Assembly (NCBI RefSeq): GCF_025466085.1
Contig: NZ_JANLOD010000048.1
Span: 275,896-339,895 of the forward strand
Direction: 5' to 3'
Length of the DNA stretch: 64,000 bases
Source: Pseudomonas sp. 14P_8.1_Bac3
GTDB lineage: Bacteria; Pseudomonadota; Gammaproteobacteria; Pseudomonadales; Pseudomonadaceae
Shown here: positions 1 to 8,852 of the stretch, piece after piece
Layout of the letters: every line of letters begins with the position of its first letter
How positions within the stretch are numbered: the first letter of the stretch is position 1
The notes under the pieces: model-generated
What the model was told of the DNA's origin: nothing
Databases searched by the model: none
Seen by the model: the letters and a program-made list of their open reading frames with translations, nothing else
Made by a program: the position numbers and the translations under genes

Positions 1-308
1 TGCACTGAACGGCACCACTGCACCGGCATGCCCAGTTCAGTGGTGATCACCGCGGCCATTTCATCGGCGCGAGCCCGCAGTTGGTCGGCCAGTGCGCGGA
101 TGTAACCGCCGCGCACGCTGGACGGTGTACGCGACCACGATTCAAACGCCTTGCGTGCCGCCGCCACCGCGTTGTCGACATCACGTTCATCGCCCAACGG
201 CACGCTGCCGGCGACCTCTTCAGTGGCCGGGTTGATCACTTCGGCGACGCCCTGCCCCGACGGAATTTGCCAGCGACCATCAATAAACAGCGCTTTGTGA
301 TTAAGCAT
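1..308 (-). CDS. Aldehyde dehydrogenase, N-terminal part (cut by window edge)
   Basis: About 102 N-terminal residues of an NAD(P)-dependent aldehyde dehydrogenase are visible, starting MLNHKALFIDGRW and containing the family-typical segments VINPATEEV and DVDNAVAAARKAFESW. The catalytic Cys and Glu lie beyond the window. The ATG overlaps the stop of aruH by 8 bp, so the two are probably co-translated. In P. aeruginosa the transaminase route turns 2-ketoarginine into 4-guanidinobutyraldehyde, which needs an aldehyde dehydrogenase (KauB). Oxidation of that aldehyde is my inference from position, not shown by the residues seen. It could equally act on another aldehyde. Confidence 0.85.
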   Translation of the reverse strand, partial: MLNHKALFIDGRWQIPSGQGVAEVINPATEEVAGSVPLGDERDVDNAVAAARKAFESWSRTPSSVRGGYIRALADQLRARADEMAAVITTELGMPVQWCRSV

Positions 309-1491
309 GATCCAGCGTCTCCATGAGTTCGTGAGCACAACGGGCAATACGCTGGCAGGCATCGCGCAACGGTCCGGCACCCACCACCAGCCCGAGTCGA
401 ATGTGACCGGCCGCGCTCGGGCCGAACGCTTCACCGGCCAGTACCGAAACGCCGTGCCGATCGAGCAGGCGATTGGCGAACGCCTGGGCGCTGAGCCCGG
501 TTTCGCGGATGTCGACCATCACGAACATGCCGCCATCGGGTTTCAACGCCCGCACACCAGGACAATCAGCCAGGCTTTCGCAGACCAGATCACGGCGCTG
601 GCGATAGGCTTTGCGCATCGCTTCAAGCTCTGGCAGTTGGCTTTCCAGCGCCACCACGGCGGCGTCCTGAATGAAGTCCGGCGAGCCGTAAAGCATGCAC
701 AGCGCAAGGTTTTCCAAGTGTGTGGACAACGACGGCGGTGCCACCACCCAGCCCACGCGCCAACCGGTCATGGCGTGGGATTTCGACAGACTGTTGAGCG
801 TCGCGGTGCGCTCGGCCATGCCTGGCAGACTTGCCGGGCTGACGTGTTCGCCTTCAAACAGCAGTTCGCTGTAGACCTCATCGGAAATCAGCCACAGATC
901 ATGGGCGATGCACAGTTCGGCCAAGGCCTCCCACGTGCGACGCGGCAGGCTCGCGCCCGACGGGTTGTGCGGACTGTTCAACGCCAGCGCACGGGTGCGC
1001 GGGGTGATGCGCGCGGCGACGTCTTCCGGCGACACCCGGAAGCCGTTTTCCGGGCGCACCGGCAGCGGCACCACCACGGCGCCGCAGGCACCGAACACCG
1101 CTTCGTAGGTGACGTACATCGGTTCCGCGACGATCACTTCATCGCCGGGATTGAGCACGCATTGCGCCACGCTGAACAACGCGCATTGCGCGCCGGCCAG
1201 CACCGTCACCTGCTCCGCCGACACGTGTTGGCCGCTGCGTTGGCGGTGTCGCCTGGCGATGGCCTCACGCAAGGCGCGCTTGCCGCGCACTTCGGCGTAG
1301 TGAGTGTTACCGGACAACAAGCTGTCGATGGCGCTCTGCACGATGGGCTGCGGTGTGTCGAAATCCGGGTCGCCCACCGACAGCAACAGGATGTCTTCAC
1401 CCTGCTCACGCAATGCCAGCGCTCGGTAATGAATATCCCAGGCCGCAGCGCCGTCACCGGCTATGCGTTGGGTCAGATCTGAAAAGCGCAT
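301..1491 (-). CDS. aruH: Arginine:pyruvate transaminase AruH
   Basis: A 396-residue fold-type I PLP aminotransferase. It closely resembles, as I remember it, P. aeruginosa AruH, which transfers the alpha-amino group of L-arginine to pyruvate to give 2-ketoarginine and alanine. Visible motifs are NSPHNPSGA at about 172-180, SDEVYSE at about 203-209, the PLP lysine in SLSKSHAMTGW (Lys237) and substrate-carboxylate Arg candidates in GWRVGW. The start at 1491 is chosen because AAGGAGAGGG lies just upstream; the open frame extends 40 codons further but that part is not conserved-looking. It lies 23 bp after the permease and overlaps the next gene, consistent with an operon under AruRS. Confidence 0.9.
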   Translation of the reverse strand: MRFSDLTQRIAGDGAAAWDIHYRALALREQGEDILLLSVGDPDFDTPQPIVQSAIDSLLSGNTHYAEVRGKRALREAIARRHRQRSGQHVSAEQVTVLAGAQCALFSVAQCVLNPGDEVIVAEPMYVTYEAVFGACGAVVVPLPVRPENGFRVSPEDVAARITPRTRALALNSPHNPSGASLPRRTWEALAELCIAHDLWLISDEVYSELLFEGEHVSPASLPGMAERTATLNSLSKSHAMTGWRVGWVVAPPSLSTHLENLALCMLYGSPDFIQDAAVVALESQLPELEAMRKAYRQRRDLVCESLADCPGVRALKPDGGMFVMVDIRETGLSAQAFANRLLDRHGVSVLAGEAFGPSAAGHIRLGLVVGAGPLRDACQRIARCAHELMETLDHA

Positions 1492-1514
1492 GGCCCTCTC
1501 CTTGAAAAAACCAA

Positions 1515-2927
1515 TCAAACACTGGGCAAACTCGGCGCCAGTACCGCCCCGCGCTTGCGATGGAACACGAAGTACACGCCATAGCACAGGGCGATGAACC
1601 CGAAGCCCCAATACAGCGATGGACGCTGGGTTTCATCCAGCGCCAGGAACACGAACAGCGAGCAGCACAACGTGATGCACATCAGCGGCAGCACCGGGAA
1701 CCACGGCGCGCGGTATTTCAGATCGCTCAGTTGGCCGCCGTCGCGCAAATAGGCCTTGCGGAATTTGTATTGCGCCAGCGCGATGACGATCCAGGTCACG
1801 GTGCCGGACATTCCGCTCACCGCCATCAGCACCATGAACAACGTGTCAGCCGCTACGAAACTGGTCATGAGCGACACCAGGGCAAAGCACAAGGTGATGC
1901 TCAGGGCGCGCAATGGCACACCGCGTTTGCTCAAGGGTGAAAGGCTCTTCGGTGCCATGCCGGTTTTCGACATTGCCCACAGGATGCGGGTCGAGGCGTA
2001 CAGGCCGGAGTTGCCCACCGACAGAATGGCCGTGAGGATCACGAAGTTCATCAGATCAGCGGCGTACGGAATGCCGACCATGTCGAACACTTGCACGAAC
2101 GGACTTTCCATCAGCCCCGCCTGCTGCCACGGCACGATGGCCGACAGCACGATGATCGCCAGCACGTAGAAAATCAGCACGCGGAACACCACGTTGCGCA
2201 CGGCACGCGGAATGCTTTTTTCCGGTTGATCGGTTTCGCCGGCGGCCACGCCCATGATCTCGCAGCCCTGGAAGGCGTAGACCACGGTCATCATCACTGC
2301 GAACACTGCCGACAAGCCGTTGGGAAACAGCGAGTCGCCGATCAGGTTGGTCGCCATTGGCGCAGGCGCGCCGCTGGTCAGCGGGATCGCGCCAAAGATC
2401 ACCAGCACACCCACGACGATGAAGCCGAGAATCGCCGCCACCTTGATTCCGGAGAACCAGTATTCCGCCTCGCCGAACGCCCGGGTCGCCAAGGCGTTGA
2501 TGCCGAACAGCACCAGCACGAACAGCGCCGACCAGTACCAGATCGGCACCGCCGGGAACCAGCGGGTCATCAGCATGCCGGCGGCGGTGAACTCCAGGCC
2601 CACCGTGGTGGCCCAGCTCATCCAGTACACCCAACCGATCATGAAGCCGGTGGCCGGCCCGATGAATTGGGTGGCGTGGGTCTGAAACGAACCGGACACC
2701 GGCATCTGCACCGACAGTTCACCCAGGCAGACCATCACCAGGTACATCAGGAAGCCGGCGACGAGGTACGCCAGAATCGCTCCCACCGGCCCGCCCTGGT
2801 TGATGGTGACGCCGGAACCCATGAACAGCCCGGTGCCGATCACGCCGCCCAGCGATAGCATGAAAATGTGCCGGCTCTTCAGGGCGCGGGTCAGCTGGAT
2901 GCCTTTGCGGTCGATGTTTTCGCTCAT
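1515..2927 (-). CDS. Amino acid permease, APC superfamily (AAT type)
   Basis: A 470-residue integral membrane transporter with about 12 hydrophobic segments. The N-terminal AAT-family signature is clear: RALKSRHIFMLSLGGVIGTG, followed by a Gly-rich first helix and LGELSVQMPVSGSF. It probably imports an amino acid by proton symport. Its position between aruS and aruH matches PA4981 next to aruS in P. aeruginosa, so arginine or a related basic amino acid is a reasonable inferred substrate. The start at 2927 has a GAGGTG ribosome site; the frame reads 27 codons further upstream without conserved features. The 209-bp gap to aruS is the only sizeable gap in the locus and is where an operon promoter should lie. 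Confidence 0.85.
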   Translation of the reverse strand: MSENIDRKGIQLTRALKSRHIFMLSLGGVIGTGLFMGSGVTINQGGPVGAILAYLVAGFLMYLVMVCLGELSVQMPVSGSFQTHATQFIGPATGFMIGWVYWMSWATTVGLEFTAAGMLMTRWFPAVPIWYWSALFVLVLFGINALATRAFGEAEYWFSGIKVAAILGFIVVGVLVIFGAIPLTSGAPAPMATNLIGDSLFPNGLSAVFAVMMTVVYAFQGCEIMGVAAGETDQPEKSIPRAVRNVVFRVLIFYVLAIIVLSAIVPWQQAGLMESPFVQVFDMVGIPYAADLMNFVILTAILSVGNSGLYASTRILWAMSKTGMAPKSLSPLSKRGVPLRALSITLCFALVSLMTSFVAADTLFMVLMAVSGMSGTVTWIVIALAQYKFRKAYLRDGGQLSDLKYRAPWFPVLPLMCITLCCSLFVFLALDETQRPSLYWGFGFIALCYGVYFVFHRKRGAVLAPSLPSV

Positions 2928-3136
2928 TGTCGGCACCTCAGCAATCGGTAAGGTGCGCAGCGCAGGACGGGACGTCATTGCGCAAGGAAGGGAAAGCGTT
3001 ACGGCCATTCATTATTATTATCTCCAATAAGCTTCTAAGACCGCGCTCGCGCGGTGGCGTCGATTATTGGAAAGCCATGTAAGGTCTTGTTGTACTTGCG
3101 GATCGAAGTTGTAGAAAGTCGTAACAAAGTTGTATC

Positions 3137-5401
3137 TCAGGCCTGCAACAACCCTTGCAGGATGTGCAGCGAGCGCTGCAATTGCACTTGAACCGACGGC
3201 GCCAGCGTGCGAATCGCCGCGTCATCGTTGGCCAGGGCCGCGCTTTCCAGGGGCCGCAACACCCCGGCCAATGCCCGAAATCCCAGCGAATCGCCGCTGC
3301 CGGCCAGGCGATGCGCAAGCTGCGCCACCTCGGTGCAATCGTCGGCATCGATCGCTTCGTTGAGCGCTTCGCGGTGCTGCACAATCGAGTCGCGCAGCAC
3401 CGTCAGCAAACTCTGAACCTTTTGCTCGCCGAGCAACGTGCGATGGGTGTGCAGCAACGGCCAATCGATCGCTTCGTCATCCGCCAGTGATCCTCCGGCC
3501 AGCGGTGGCTGCCCCGCTAACACCTGACGCAGGTGTTCCAGCTTCAGCGGTTTGGCGAGGATACCGTCCATGCCGGCGTCCAGATAACCACGCACCAGCG
3601 CCGGTTGCACGCTGGCGGTCAGGGCAAAAATACGGGTATGGCGGTTCGCTCCGTCGTTGCCGCGGATCTGCTTGCACAATTCGACGCCGCTCATTCCGGG
3701 CAGATGCACGTCCAGCAGAATCAGATCGAAACCCCGCGCAGCGCATTGCATCAACGCCTGCTGCGCCTCCTCCGCCAGCCATACCCGGTGGCCCTCCCGG
3801 CGCAGCAATCCCTCAGCCACTTCACGGTTGAGCGCCACATCCTCAACCACCAGAATTTCCAGCGTCGGGCCCGCCACGCTCAACGGTGTCACGTCGACGA
3901 CAGCGCTGGCCGGCTTCAACGTCAGCTCGAACCAGAAACAACTGCCGCGCCCGACTTCGCTGTTGACACCGATGCGACCGCCCATGTGCTCGACCAGATG
4001 CCTGCAGATGGCCAACCCCAGTCCGGTGCCGCCATAGCGCTGCGCCACCTCCTCGTTGGCCTGGGTGAAACGCTCGAAAATCTTCGCCTGCATGGCCGGA
4101 GCGATGCCGATACCGTTGTCGGTGACACTGACCCGCAGCTGTTGCCCGCTGTCCCCGTCAGCCGGCGGGAGCAACGCCACCTCGACGCTGACCTCTCCGC
4201 CTTCAGTGAACTTGATCGCGTTGGCCAACAGGTTGCTCAAGACCTGGCGCAAGAACTGCTCGGCGCCGTGGTGATGCCCGGCCACGCGCGGATCGATCCG
4301 GCACAGCAGAATCGTGTCGTTGTCCAGCGCCTTCGGTTCGAGCAGGGTCAGCACTTCGTCGAGCAACTGGCGAATCGAGAAATCCACCGGTTCGGGCAGG
4401 CTGGCGCCCTCCTCCAGCTTGGCGAAGTACAACACTTCATTGAGGATGGTCAGCAACCCTTCGCCGGCCTTGTGCAAGGCATCCAGGCGTTTACTGTCCT
4501 GCGGATCAAGACTGGCGCCGCGCAACAATTCGGCCATGCCGAGAATCCCGTTGAGCGGCGTGCGCAGTTCGTGGCTCATGGTCGCCAGAAAGCGCGACTT
4601 GGCCAGATTGGCCGCCTCTGCTTCTTCCTTGGCGCGCATCAGGCTGGCCGTACGGCGTTCGACCCGGCGCAGCAATTCATCGCGGTTGTCCTGCAACGCC
4701 AGTCGATCGCTTTCCCGGCGATCGATATCGCTGAGAATCGACCGGCGCATGTCGTCGAGCGCGTGAGCCACGGTGTCGATTTCGTCCTGAAAGGCGCCAC
4801 GGCGTTTGTCCAGGTGCAACGGCTCGTGCCATTGTCCGGCGGCGATGCGCCGGGCGAACCCGGCCATGACTTGCAGGTGCCGGGTGACCAAGCGGTAAAA
4901 CAACCCGGACAACGCCACCGCCAGACCGCACAGAAACGCCCCCATCCACAACAGGCTGGTCAATCCGGTGGCATACAGGCGCTCATAGACCGCGCCGAGA
5001 TCGGTGCTGACTTCCAGTTCGCCAAGGTGCCGCAACGGGCCGGAGGGTGGTTGGTAGTCCAGGGCGAAACGCTCGATGCGCAAGGGCCCGGCCGGCTGCG
5101 GATTGCCTTGCAGCAAGTCGAAGTCCGGATTGATCAGGTGCACCCGCGCCACATCGGAAAAATCCACCAGGCCGCGCAGCTGCACGTTCAACTGCTCCTG
5201 ATTGAGGTCCCACAGGCTGCGCTCCAGGCTCGCCAGGTAACCGGCGCGAATCAGCTCCATACGCGAATCGATGTCGCGCATTTCCCGGCGATACTCGAAG
5301 TACAGTTGCACGGTGCTGGCAAGCAAGGTGAAACACAGGCTGAACAACAGGATGAACAGCAGCAGGCGCCGCAACAGTCCACCAGGACGGGCGCTGATCA
5401 T
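3137..5401 (-). CDS. aruS: Hybrid sensor histidine kinase AruS
   Basis: A 754-residue inner-membrane sensor. Domain order: transmembrane helix at about 12-32, periplasmic sensor region 33-145, second helix 146-170, HAMP-like linker to about 225, coiled coil, HisKA with phospho-acceptor His277 ([10 protein letters not shown]), HATPase with NAIKF, DNGIGI and GGTGLGLAI, receiver with phospho-acceptor Asp564 (LLDVHLPG) and Lys617, and a C-terminal HPt with His697 (AHRLAGSG). It is therefore a full tripartite phosphorelay kinase, expected to pass phosphate to AruR. The ATG overlaps the stop of the upstream binding-protein gene as ATGA. Assignment to AruS rests on the neighbouring permease and aruH. 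Confidence 0.85.
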   Translation of the reverse strand: MISARPGGLLRRLLLFILLFSLCFTLLASTVQLYFEYRREMRDIDSRMELIRAGYLASLERSLWDLNQEQLNVQLRGLVDFSDVARVHLINPDFDLLQGNPQPAGPLRIERFALDYQPPSGPLRHLGELEVSTDLGAVYERLYATGLTSLLWMGAFLCGLAVALSGLFYRLVTRHLQVMAGFARRIAAGQWHEPLHLDKRRGAFQDEIDTVAHALDDMRRSILSDIDRRESDRLALQDNRDELLRRVERRTASLMRAKEEAEAANLAKSRFLATMSHELRTPLNGILGMAELLRGASLDPQDSKRLDALHKAGEGLLTILNEVLYFAKLEEGASLPEPVDFSIRQLLDEVLTLLEPKALDNDTILLCRIDPRVAGHHHGAEQFLRQVLSNLLANAIKFTEGGEVSVEVALLPPADGDSGQQLRVSVTDNGIGIAPAMQAKIFERFTQANEEVAQRYGGTGLGLAICRHLVEHMGGRIGVNSEVGRGSCFWFELTLKPASAVVDVTPLSVAGPTLEILVVEDVALNREVAEGLLRREGHRVWLAEEAQQALMQCAARGFDLILLDVHLPGMSGVELCKQIRGNDGANRHTRIFALTASVQPALVRGYLDAGMDGILAKPLKLEHLRQVLAGQPPLAGGSLADDEAIDWPLLHTHRTLLGEQKVQSLLTVLRDSIVQHREALNEAIDADDCTEVAQLAHRLAGSGDSLGFRALAGVLRPLESAALANDDAAIRTLAPSVQVQLQRSLHILQGLLQA

Positions 5402-6180
5402 TTTGCGTTCGCCGGCAAATGGAGCATGTTGCGGTAGCTCACTTCGCTTTCATTGAGCAAGCGCTCGATATCACCGGCGTCGACCATGCGTTGCAGCTGT
5501 GACTCGATTTCCGGCATCCGCCTGGCCAGCGGCGAACGCCGGGAAACGGCGATGCGCAGGTAATCGACGCTTAACGCGTTGGGCAACGCGACGATGTCTT
5601 GCGCCCCTGGCAGATTCTCGACGTACAGCTGGCCGGTGCGACGTTCCTGGGTAATGAAATCGATGCGTCCACGGATCAGCTTGCCGAAGTTCTGCCGATT
5701 TTCGGACACCCATTCGATGTTGTTGTGTTGCGCCACCATGCGATCGAATTCCACGCCGTAGCTTTCGCCAATCAGCAAGCCGCCACGGTAGCGGGTCAGG
5801 TCTTGCAGGCGCTCGACCTGCACCGGGTGCTGGCGATTGATGAACAGCGCCACTTCTTCGCGCAACACCGGCAGTGTGGAAAACAGCATGCTCTGTTCCC
5901 GCTGCGCGGTCCTGTAGGCCATCACCACGTCGACCTGGCCTTCGGCAGCGTCGAGCAGGCAGCGTTTCCAGTTGCCCAGCACGACGATTTCGACCTCATA
6001 GCCCAGTTCGCCGAACAGCTTTTGCACCACGCTCGGCGCCAGGCCGCGGACCTGTTTACCGTCACTCCATGTGACCGGCGGGTACACCGGGTAATCGCAA
6101 TAACGGACCTTTTCGAGCGCCAGGCTATTGCCGGCCGCCAGCATCAGCACCAGCCCGAGCAGTCGCCTCACCAGCGTCAC
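5398..6180 (-). CDS. Periplasmic solute-binding protein of SBP_bac_3 type, in the aruRS operon
   Basis: A 260-residue exported protein. The start is GTG at 6180, overlapping the aruR stop as GTGA; the frame runs 45 codons further into aruR but that part is antisense-like. A signal peptide is clear ([21 protein letters not shown]). The mature part reads as a type 3 amino acid-binding fold, with [15 protein letters not shown] near the start and [19 protein letters not shown] in the middle. No permease or ATPase genes accompany it. Sandwiched between regulator and kinase by overlapping codons, it most likely presents a ligand to the kinase's periplasmic domain. That role is inference. Confidence 0.8.
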   Translation of the reverse strand: MTLVRRLLGLVLMLAAGNSLALEKVRYCDYPVYPPVTWSDGKQVRGLAPSVVQKLFGELGYEVEIVVLGNWKRCLLDAAEGQVDVVMAYRTAQREQSMLFSTLPVLREEVALFINRQHPVQVERLQDLTRYRGGLLIGESYGVEFDRMVAQHNNIEWVSENRQNFGKLIRGRIDFITQERRTGQLYVENLPGAQDIVALPNALSVDYLRIAVSRRSPLARRMPEIESQLQRMVDAGDIERLLNESEVSYRNMLHLPANAK

Positions 6181-6893
6181 GCCGCCTGACTGGCAGTGAA
6201 CAGGTAACCGGCGCCGTGGATGGTGATGATCAGCTGCGGTTCGGCGGGATCGTCGTGCAGCTTGCGACGCAAGCGGCCAACCAGCACATCGATGGAGCGG
6301 TCGTTGGGCATCCATTCGCGGTTGCGAATCTGGTCCATCAACTGGTCGCGGCTCAGGGTGTGGCCGCTGTTGCGCAGGAACACGCTGAGCAACTGGTATT
6401 CGCCGTGGGTCAGCAAGGTTTCACCGCCGGCCGGATCGATCAGCCGTCGGCGATCGGTATCCAGTGCCCAATCGGCGAACTGTTTGACCGGTTTGGACAG
6501 CGCCACCACCGGCGGTGGCACCTGCGCCTGGCGAACACGACGAATCAGGTTTTTCGCACGGGACACCAGCTCCCGTGGATTGAGGGGCTTGATCACATAG
6601 TCATCGGCGCCGCATTCGAGGCCGACGATACGGTCGATTTCATCGTTACGCCCGGTGATCAGGATGATCCCGACTTCCGAACGCACCCGCAGTTCGCGCG
6701 TCAGCGTCAGGCCATCCTTGCCCGGCAAGCGGATGTCGAGCATGACCAGGTCCACCGCCTGGCTGGCCAGAAGGGTTTCGGCCAGTTCCGCCGTAGCGGC
6801 GCAATGCACGTCGTACCCTTCCTGGGACAAGTAGGCATGCAACAGTTCGCGAATCAGTGGATCGTCATCGACGATCAGTACCCGAGGAGTCAT
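6177..6893 (-). CDS. aruR: OmpR-family response regulator AruR
   Basis: A 238-residue two-domain regulator. The receiver (1-120) has the acidic pair in VDDDPLIREL, phospho-acceptor Asp53 (MLDIRLPGKDG) and Lys102 (IKPLNPREL). The C-terminal winged helix (about 140-235) ends with RSIDVLVGRLRRKLHDDP. It should bind DNA upstream of the permease-aruH operon after phosphorylation by AruS, as in P. aeruginosa arginine control by the transaminase pathway. It is the first gene of a three-gene unit whose reading frames all overlap by 4 bp. Confidence 0.87.
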   Translation of the reverse strand: MTPRVLIVDDDPLIRELLHAYLSQEGYDVHCAATAELAETLLASQAVDLVMLDIRLPGKDGLTLTRELRVRSEVGIILITGRNDEIDRIVGLECGADDYVIKPLNPRELVSRAKNLIRRVRQAQVPPPVVALSKPVKQFADWALDTDRRRLIDPAGGETLLTHGEYQLLSVFLRNSGHTLSRDQLMDQIRNREWMPNDRSIDVLVGRLRRKLHDDPAEPQLIITIHGAGYLFTASQAA

Positions 6894-7110
6894 GGCTTGG
6901 TGTCCTGCACGGGCCCGAAGGCGTGTTTCTTATTAGAGTGTTTTGTTGCGTCGGTACGAGGGAGAGAGTAGCCACTACTGAACAATCGATCAACAGCTAC
7001 TTGTCCGCACGCAATTCAGCGTGACGTATCGAAGATGTCGACAGGGTTGGCTATTGGCGAGGGGCAGACGTCAGCCCGGTCGGCGAAACGTCTATCTGGA
7101 GGGCTGTAGA

Positions 7111-7128
7111 GCATTCCGGGACGAATGC
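7111..7128. terminator. Short inverted repeat downstream of the amidohydrolase
   Basis: GCATTC and GAATGC form a perfect 6-bp stem with a 6-nt loop, 35 bp beyond the amidohydrolase stop. There is no T-run on the minus strand, so a rho-independent terminator is only weakly supported. Confidence 0.25.
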
Positions 7129-7162
7129 CCTACGTTTTGCAGGAGGGTATTTCCGTGATCGA

Positions 7163-8470
7163 TTACAGGCCCGGCAGTACATCCGATGGAACGATCACAC
7201 CCCCTTTCATCACAACGGGTACATTTTCGAGGATTGAAATATCGGCAATCGGATCGCCGTCGACCGCAACAAGGTCAGCAAAACGGCCCGCACTCACCGC
7301 GCCCACATCTTGCTGCCAGTTCAGCAAGTCAGCGGCAACGATGGTGGCGGACTGGATGGCCTGCATGGGTGTCATTCCATACTTCACCATATAAGCGAAC
7401 TGTCGGGCATTTTTGCCGTGAGGATAAATCCCCGCATCTGTACCGTAGGCGATTTTTACACCCGCTTTAACGGCCTTGCGAAATCCTTCACGCTGTACTT
7501 CCGTTGTTTCCGTATTTTTACGCAGGTAACTTTCCGGCCACTTTTCCTCGCGGCCAACTTTATCGATGAAGTCGCCGTTGTAGACGTCCATCACCAGATA
7601 CGTGCCGTGTTCTTTCGCCAACTTGATGCCTTCGTCATCCAGCAGCGAGGCATGTTCAACGGATTTTGCGCCTGCCCGAATAGCGGCCTTGATCCCCTCG
7701 GTGCCATGCGCATGCACGGTGGCATAGCTTTTGTGAACCTTGGCTTCCTGCACCACGGCGCGCATTTCATCTTCGGACATTTCCATTTGACCTGGCTCTG
7801 TCCCTTCGGCAAGCACGGCCCCCGTGCCGATCATCTTGATGGTGTCGACACCGTGCTGGAACAGATAGCGGGTCTTGATTCTCGCTTCATTGGTATCGCC
7901 GAACACGCCTACGCGCATATCGTCGGGCAGCGTCACCCCGGAGGCGAAACCCGTCACTTCGCCCCCGCCCCCCGGTACCGACATGTAAGCCCCGACCACG
8001 TTCATCCTGGGCCCCAACACCTGATTGGCATTGATCGCATCGCGCAGCGCGACGTCGGTGAAAGCCCGGTAAGTCCCGACGTCATGCACCGTGGTGAACC
8101 CGGCGCGCAACGTCTGATAAGCGTGCTTTGCCCCCAGCAGTGCATAGTCTTGCGGGGAATGCAGCAGCGGCTCCGCGACGTTATTGGTCATGTCCCAATC
8201 GGCAATATGCGTGTGCATATCGATGAGGCCCGGCAACACTGTCTTGGCGGACCAGTCGATCACTTTGCCGTCTGCGGGGGCGGCACCCCAAGGGTCAACG
8301 GAAACGATGCGATCACCGTCAATCTTGATGCGTTGATCGGTCAGCACCTTACCCCGCTCCACATCCACCAGACGGCCGGCGTGGATATAAACGATGTCAG
8401 CGTGCGCGGATAACGCCAGGGATGACAGCATTACAGCCAACATAAGGCGATTAATTTTAATACATTCCAT
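7163..8470 (-). CDS. Secreted metal-dependent amidohydrolase (imidazolonepropionase/prolidase-like)
   Basis: A 435-residue amidohydrolase-superfamily protein with an N-terminal signal peptide ending near SAHA. Metal ligands typical of the binuclear subgroup are present: HxH at His86/His88 (DMHTHIAD), a carboxylated-lysine candidate Lys212 (TIKMIGTGA), His253/His255 (TVHAHG), His273 (VEHASL) and Asp345 (GTDAGIYP). Relatives hydrolyse dipeptides with C-terminal Pro or other cyclic amides, but the substrate cannot be read from sequence. An ATG with AGAGAG upstream is used. Codons and flanks are visibly more AT-rich than neighbouring genes, hinting at separate acquisition. It stands alone on the minus strand. 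Confidence 0.8.
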   Translation of the reverse strand: MECIKINRLMLAVMLSSLALSAHADIVYIHAGRLVDVERGKVLTDQRIKIDGDRIVSVDPWGAAPADGKVIDWSAKTVLPGLIDMHTHIADWDMTNNVAEPLLHSPQDYALLGAKHAYQTLRAGFTTVHDVGTYRAFTDVALRDAINANQVLGPRMNVVGAYMSVPGGGGEVTGFASGVTLPDDMRVGVFGDTNEARIKTRYLFQHGVDTIKMIGTGAVLAEGTEPGQMEMSEDEMRAVVQEAKVHKSYATVHAHGTEGIKAAIRAGAKSVEHASLLDDEGIKLAKEHGTYLVMDVYNGDFIDKVGREEKWPESYLRKNTETTEVQREGFRKAVKAGVKIAYGTDAGIYPHGKNARQFAYMVKYGMTPMQAIQSATIVAADLLNWQQDVGAVSAGRFADLVAVDGDPIADISILENVPVVMKGGVIVPSDVLPGL

Positions 8471-8852
8471 TTTGTTCTCTCTTGTTATTTTTTTGGATGC
8501 CGTTAATGAATTGCGCCCACACGGATGAAGCCTTCCTTCACCAAGTCGGCTCCACTAATTTCTATTAACTGATGTTAGGAGTTGGAAGGTCGGAGCCTGC
8601 ACTGGCTGCAACTATAGAAAGGCCGACGGCTGTTGAGTTGTTTTTAATGTACGAAGTTGTCCGTGCCTGTAATAACTGCGTAACGTCAACGCAACTAAAT
8701 CATGCACTGCTTATATGCGCCGGAATTGACAAGTTCGGAGTAGAAAGGCACTACGCGGGGGAGAAATGGCGCACAGGCACGTTCTTCAGCAGGATGAAGA
8801 CGCGGGGAAAGCCTGGCAGTGGGCGGCCCTTAAGGCCGCCTGCCCTGCTGTT
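8471..8852. other. AT-richer intergenic region, 382 bp, no gene supported
   Basis: Base composition is clearly more AT-rich than the surroundings up to about 8760. It contains a T9 run just upstream of the amidohydrolase start and open frames without recognisable protein features. The only structured element is the perfect inverted repeat at 8822-8840. Confidence 0.6.
8822..8840 (-). terminator. Inverted repeat after the gamma-glutamyltransferase gene
   Basis: GGCGGCC and GGCCGCC form a perfect 7-bp GC stem around CTTAA, beginning 13 bp after the stop at 8853. A terminator role is plausible from position, though a T-run is lacking on the minus strand. Confidence 0.4.

Noticed and set aside
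3533..5437. Plus-strand open frame of 634 codons opposite aruS
   Set aside because: It mirrors the codon phase of aruS, is rich in Arg/Gln/His with no motif, and no ribosome site is present. Opposite-strand openness is expected in GC-rich genes.
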